Shown here piece by piece: positions 61,024 to 64,000 of a stretch of 64,000 nucleotides of DNA; the first letter of the stretch is position 1, and the number at the start of each line of letters is the position of its first letter. The notes under the pieces were generated by a model. The model saw nothing but the letters and a program-made list of their open reading frames with translations, was not told the origin of the DNA and searched no databases. The stretch covers positions 1-64,000 of the forward strand of contig NZ_VSKS01000031.1 of NCBI RefSeq assembly GCF_008312835.1. Reading direction: 5' to 3'. The DNA comes from Streptomyces marokkonensis (GTDB lineage Bacteria; Actinomycetota; Actinomycetes; Streptomycetales; Streptomycetaceae). The position numbers and the translations under genes were made by a program.

Positions 61024-62946
61024 CTATCCCTCCCTCGGTGACGGGACGTCGGTGTTCGGCGGGCCGGTGATCACCGGCGCGGTGTCCGGCCGCGGCTGCG
61101 GTGGGTGCTCCTGGACGGCCGGAGGCAGGCTCGCCGTGTCCGGGCCGCGCGGCGGAACGACCACGTGACGGCCACCGGGAGAGGCGTGGTCGAGCCCGGC
61201 GTGCGCGGCGGTGTTGGCCATGCCGGACTCGAGGGTGTCCTTGCCCACGGAGAGAGCCTGCAGCCCCAGACCGAGTGGTCCGGCCACCCGGGTGCCGAGG
61301 CGGCCGCCGGGGCCCTTGATACGGGCCTTGAGCGACTCGTTGGTCCAGAAACCCCCGCCTCCCTGGGCGTGGGAGCCGCTCGTCTGGATCCGGGTGTTGT
61401 CGCGCTCGAGGGCCCGCGTGTAGGCGGGGCCACCGCCGACGGCACCCGCACCGCCGAGGTCGGGCCGGTAGCCGCCGCCCACCGAGGCAGCCGACGAACC
61501 CAGGGAACTGATCAGTCCGCCTGCCACGGCGGCGCCGGCACCGAGGGTGGAGAAGGTCATGAACTTCGCCAGGACGGGCCAGCAGAAGCACGCCGTCAGG
61601 AAGATGACCAGGCCCACGATGACGTTCTGCATGCCCTCGCCCTCGGCGAGGGCGAAGAAGCCGATCGAGAAGCAGAACACGATCATCGGCTTCATCAGGA
61701 TGAGCGCCAGCAACGCGTCGCGGGCCTTGGGCCACCAGTCCTTCGTGGCGTCCGACATCTGCCCGACCAGCACGATCGGCATGGTGGCGACGAGGATCAT
61801 GATGCCGGCCTGCCGCAGGATCATCTCGATCCACAGCGCGCCGATGGCCAGGATGCACACGATGCCGATGACGATGACCACGGCGACGGCGGCCGCGGTG
61901 ACGCCTTGGCCGGTGACCAGCGCACCGCCTGCTGTGGCGGCGCCTCCACCGCCGATGATCAGGCCGCCGAACAGCTTGCCGAACTGGGCCTTCATGGCCT
62001 CGTCCGCACTGACGCCTTCACCGCCGTCGAAGGAGTAGTCGATGATCCAGGTGGAAATCGCGTCGGACATCTGCAGTGCGGTCGTGGTCACCGTCCAGTA
62101 CGCCGCGGTGATCAGCGCCCACTTCGCGAGGCCGAAGATCGCCGTCGCCGCGTGTTCACCGCGGTGGCTGAGGGACACCTTCCCGAACTGCAGCAGCAGG
62201 AGGAACACGGCCAGGACGGCGGACAGCGCCGTGGCGATGCCCATCGGCTCGCTGATCCCCGTGTTGTCGAGGTCGATGGTGGAGGCGTCGTTGAAGACGT
62301 CGGCGAACTGCTCGAGCAGCCACACCACCGCGTTGCCGATGTACTGCGCCGCCTCTTCCAGAGCGTCCCGCGCCAGCTCGGAGACCTTCTCGCCGACCCA
62401 GTCGCCAAGGGTCTGCTCGCCGATCGGTCCATGCTTTTTGTAGGCCTCGTCCTTGCAGAAGGCAAGCGACGATCCCTTGTCGACGCACCCCTCGAGGAAG
62501 GTGAACCACGTGTCGAACTCGGCCTGGTCGAGTTCGCCCTTCTGTACGAGCGCGAGGTTGGTCCTGCGCCACTTCTCCAGCTTCTTTTTCTCGAGCGCCG
62601 CCCACTCCTCGTCGCCGCACTCCGGGGACTTCTCGCCGCCCGCGTCCTCGCAGAGTCCGATGGAGCCCGGCATCTCGCCGGCTTCCGGCATACGACAGAC
62701 GCTGTCGTCGTTGATCTCGTCGTAGAGGCAGTAGTTGCCCTGCGTGTCGATGCCGCAGGGCGCCCCGCCGCTCCAGTCGACCGGACACTGCTTGCCGCTG
62801 TCGGGTCCGACGTCGAGGTGGTACTCCGGATCGTCCTTGGCCAGGGCCACCGGAGCAGTACTCGAACCGGTGCCGAGACAGATCAGAAGGGCGGTCAGCA
62901 GAAGGACGAGCCGGGACGGCGAGCAGGCTGAGTGCTCAGTCCGCAT
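61024..62946 (-). CDS. VirB6/TrbL-type polytopic conjugation protein
   Basis: A 640-residue protein. A signal peptide (LVLLLTALLICLGTGSSTAP) and a Cys-containing extracellular part (to about residue 200) precede at least five to six membrane helices (about 235-500: ALSAVLAVFLLLLQFG, AVAVVIVIGIVCILAIGALW, MIVFCFSIGFFALA, VIVGLVIFLTACFCWPVLA). The tail is long, Gly/Pro-rich and disordered. The layout fits VirB6/TrbL channel proteins. It overlaps the VirB8-like gene's end and lies three bases before the SCO6880-like gene. Confidence 0.82.
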   Translation of the reverse strand: MRTEHSACSPSRLVLLLTALLICLGTGSSTAPVALAKDDPEYHLDVGPDSGKQCPVDWSGGAPCGIDTQGNYCLYDEINDDSVCRMPEAGEMPGSIGLCEDAGGEKSPECGDEEWAALEKKKLEKWRRTNLALVQKGELDQAEFDTWFTFLEGCVDKGSSLAFCKDEAYKKHGPIGEQTLGDWVGEKVSELARDALEEAAQYIGNAVVWLLEQFADVFNDASTIDLDNTGISEPMGIATALSAVLAVFLLLLQFGKVSLSHRGEHAATAIFGLAKWALITAAYWTVTTTALQMSDAISTWIIDYSFDGGEGVSADEAMKAQFGKLFGGLIIGGGGAATAGGALVTGQGVTAAAVAVVIVIGIVCILAIGALWIEMILRQAGIMILVATMPIVLVGQMSDATKDWWPKARDALLALILMKPMIVFCFSIGFFALAEGEGMQNVIVGLVIFLTACFCWPVLAKFMTFSTLGAGAAVAGGLISSLGSSAASVGGGYRPDLGGAGAVGGGPAYTRALERDNTRIQTSGSHAQGGGGFWTNESLKARIKGPGGRLGTRVAGPLGLGLQALSVGKDTLESGMANTAAHAGLDHASPGGRHVVVPPRGPDTASLPPAVQEHPPQPRPDTAPVITGPPNTDVPSPREG

Positions 62947-63703
62947 GCCTCACCTGCTGCCAGCCGTCTGCCCAGGAGACGTGGGAGTCGGGGAAGTAGG
63001 CACGGGGGAAGGAGCGCTTCTCCCAGTACTCGGGCTCGTTCGTGATCTTCCAGGCGCCGTCCTGCCACTTCAGCAGCAGGTCGGTGTCCTCGTCCTTGAG
63101 TGGTTCGTCGTCCGGACTGCCGTCAGCCGTCGTGGCGTACCGGTCGTAGTTGATCCAGACCTGCACGACCTTCCCCTCGGTGCCGGTCAAGGACGTCGCC
63201 CTGACGGCGTTGACCGTCGTGCTGAAGGTGACTCCGGCCGGCGTACCACCGGACGGCGCGAGGCCGACCGTCTCTCGCAGCTTGCGCACCTCGGAGACCT
63301 GCTCGTCGACGTATCCCCGGGCGTCCAAGGAGACGATCGCCTCCAGTTGCTGACGGGCCTTCCGGTCGTCGAGGAAGGTGTACTCCTCCCAGAAGTGGAC
63401 GGCGGTGGAGATCGCGCCTACGGGGCCCTTGGAGAAGCCGTTGGACAACCCGTCCTTCTGACCGGTCGGCTTCTCGAGGACGAGCTTGCGGGCCTTGTCC
63501 GGAGTCATCGCCGCCTGCCGGCTCTCGGCCGGCGTCGACGGGCCGACCGTGGTGGGCACGGGTGACGGCCTACCGGGACGAGGCTCGTCGTCCCCTCCCA
63601 GCATCGTGACCGCGGTCATGCCCCCGCCGGCCAGCGCACCGGCCACCAGAATGCCGAGCCCGGCGAGCACGAGCCGGGCCTTGCGGGTCTTGATGTCGCT
63701 CAC
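62936..63703 (-). CDS. VirB8/TcpC-like conjugation protein
   Basis: A 255-residue protein with one N-terminal membrane anchor (ARLVLAGLGILVAGALAGGG), a Pro-rich linker, and an NTF2-like outer domain (about 75-255: VHFWEEYTFLDDRKARQQLE, VQVWINYDRYA, DTDLLLKWQDGAWKITNEPE). This is the VirB8/TcpC arrangement of transfer scaffolds. Its stop overlaps the start of the VirB6-like gene, and it lies 10 bp after the small membrane protein gene. Confidence 0.78.
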   Translation of the reverse strand: MSDIKTRKARLVLAGLGILVAGALAGGGMTAVTMLGGDDEPRPGRPSPVPTTVGPSTPAESRQAAMTPDKARKLVLEKPTGQKDGLSNGFSKGPVGAISTAVHFWEEYTFLDDRKARQQLEAIVSLDARGYVDEQVSEVRKLRETVGLAPSGGTPAGVTFSTTVNAVRATSLTGTEGKVVQVWINYDRYATTADGSPDDEPLKDEDTDLLLKWQDGAWKITNEPEYWEKRSFPRAYFPDSHVSWADGWQQVRHAD

Positions 63704-63713
63704 CGGGCCGTCC

Positions 63714-63953
63714 TCACGTGCCCATGTTGTAGAAGGTGGTCACCAGCGCGGCGGTGACGCCGATGCCGCCGGCCCCGAGCAGGCTCCAGAGAATCGCCTG
63801 CTTGCCGCGGGCGGCCAGGGCGGCCCGTTCGCTGTTGTGTCCGACGGCCACCGCGGCCCAGCCGAGCAGGCCGCCGAGGACGGCCGCTGCCAGGCCGAGC
63901 CCGGCGGTCCAGTTCAGGATGTCCTGAACCGGCTTGTCGACGTCCTTGGGCAT
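63714..63953 (-). CDS. Small two-helix membrane protein of transfer operon
   Basis: From ATG 63953 this gives 79 residues with two hydrophobic segments (WTAGLGLAAAVLGGLLGWAA and QAILWSLLGAGGIGVTAALV). Size and layout resemble VirB2/TrbC-like pilin or small channel subunits (DUF6112-type proteins of actinomycete elements). The frame stays open to the window edge, so a further upstream start is possible. The 47 bases to the right edge may belong to it or to a preceding gene. Confidence 0.65.
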   Translation of the reverse strand: MPKDVDKPVQDILNWTAGLGLAAAVLGGLLGWAAVAVGHNSERAALAARGKQAILWSLLGAGGIGVTAALVTTFYNMGT

Positions 63954-64000
63954 CTGCGGGGTGACGTCCGGAACCGCGTCGGCGAGGGTGTGCCAGTGCG

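Noticed and set aside
1-64000. CRISPR arrays, rRNA genes, tRNA genes
   Set aside because: No regular repeat-spacer pattern, no conserved rRNA segments and no cloverleaf-like sequence with CCA end were found by reading; a covariance search was not possible.

Overview
The window looks like a piece of a Streptomyces (or close actinomycete) chromosome arm. GC content and GC3 are very high, GTG starts and 4-bp start/stop overlaps are common, one MerR-type promoter appears to give a leaderless message, and conjugation genes of the SCO6880 type and an Rhs/LamG gene pair are present. Remnants of insertion sequences mark most junctions, so the stretch reads as accessory DNA built by repeated insertion.

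Layout. (1) About 1-13990: a metal-linked RiPP locus. One minus-strand run encodes a lipoprotein substrate-binding protein, two FecCD permeases, an FecE-type ATPase, a 37-residue Cys-free acidic peptide, an E1-like leader-binding protein, a CocE-type hydrolase, a YcaO cyclodehydratase, a SagB-like flavin dehydrogenase and two fused TMD-NBD ABC proteins. Two sites resembling the actinobacterial Zur box lie before the binding-protein gene and before the peptide gene. A cytoplasmic beta-propeller gene diverges from the first site. (2) 14000-20956: a very large CtpI-like P-type ATPase, a small membrane protein, then a nucleotidyltransferase-like protein, a BON-like protein and a metallophosphoesterase. 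(3) 21212-30211: a wreckage zone holding a frameshifted and truncated phoD, a fragment of a conjugation ATPase gene, IS481 and Tn3 remnants. It also holds intact genes for a serine hydrolase, two MerR proteins (one fused to a methyltransferase), a second methyltransferase, a hemerythrin-like protein and an esterase. (4) 30451-42001: a conflict island of the VMAP-MoxR-vWA ternary type, with a caspase-NTPase-WD40 protein and an alpha/beta hydrolase, bracketed by a diverged 92-bp direct repeat. (5) 42493-55226: a truncated methyltransferase gene, a LamG/DNRLRE surface protein, a 2310-residue Rhs polymorphic toxin with a Hint domain and GIY-YIG nuclease tip, and its DUF4259-type immunity gene. (6) 55236-64000: an IS5 remnant, then minus-strand conjugative-transfer genes (VirD4, VirB4, SCO6880-like, VirB6, VirB8 and a small membrane subunit) continuing off the window.

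How they work together. The first locus can be read as one system: make a modified peptide under zinc limitation, export it, and take the metal complex back through the FecCD-type uptake system. That reading is inference from gene content and the Zur-like boxes; no such product is known to me. The conflict island and the Rhs system are two separate armaments, against phage or other invaders and against neighbouring cells respectively. The transfer genes suggest that part of the region is or was mobile.
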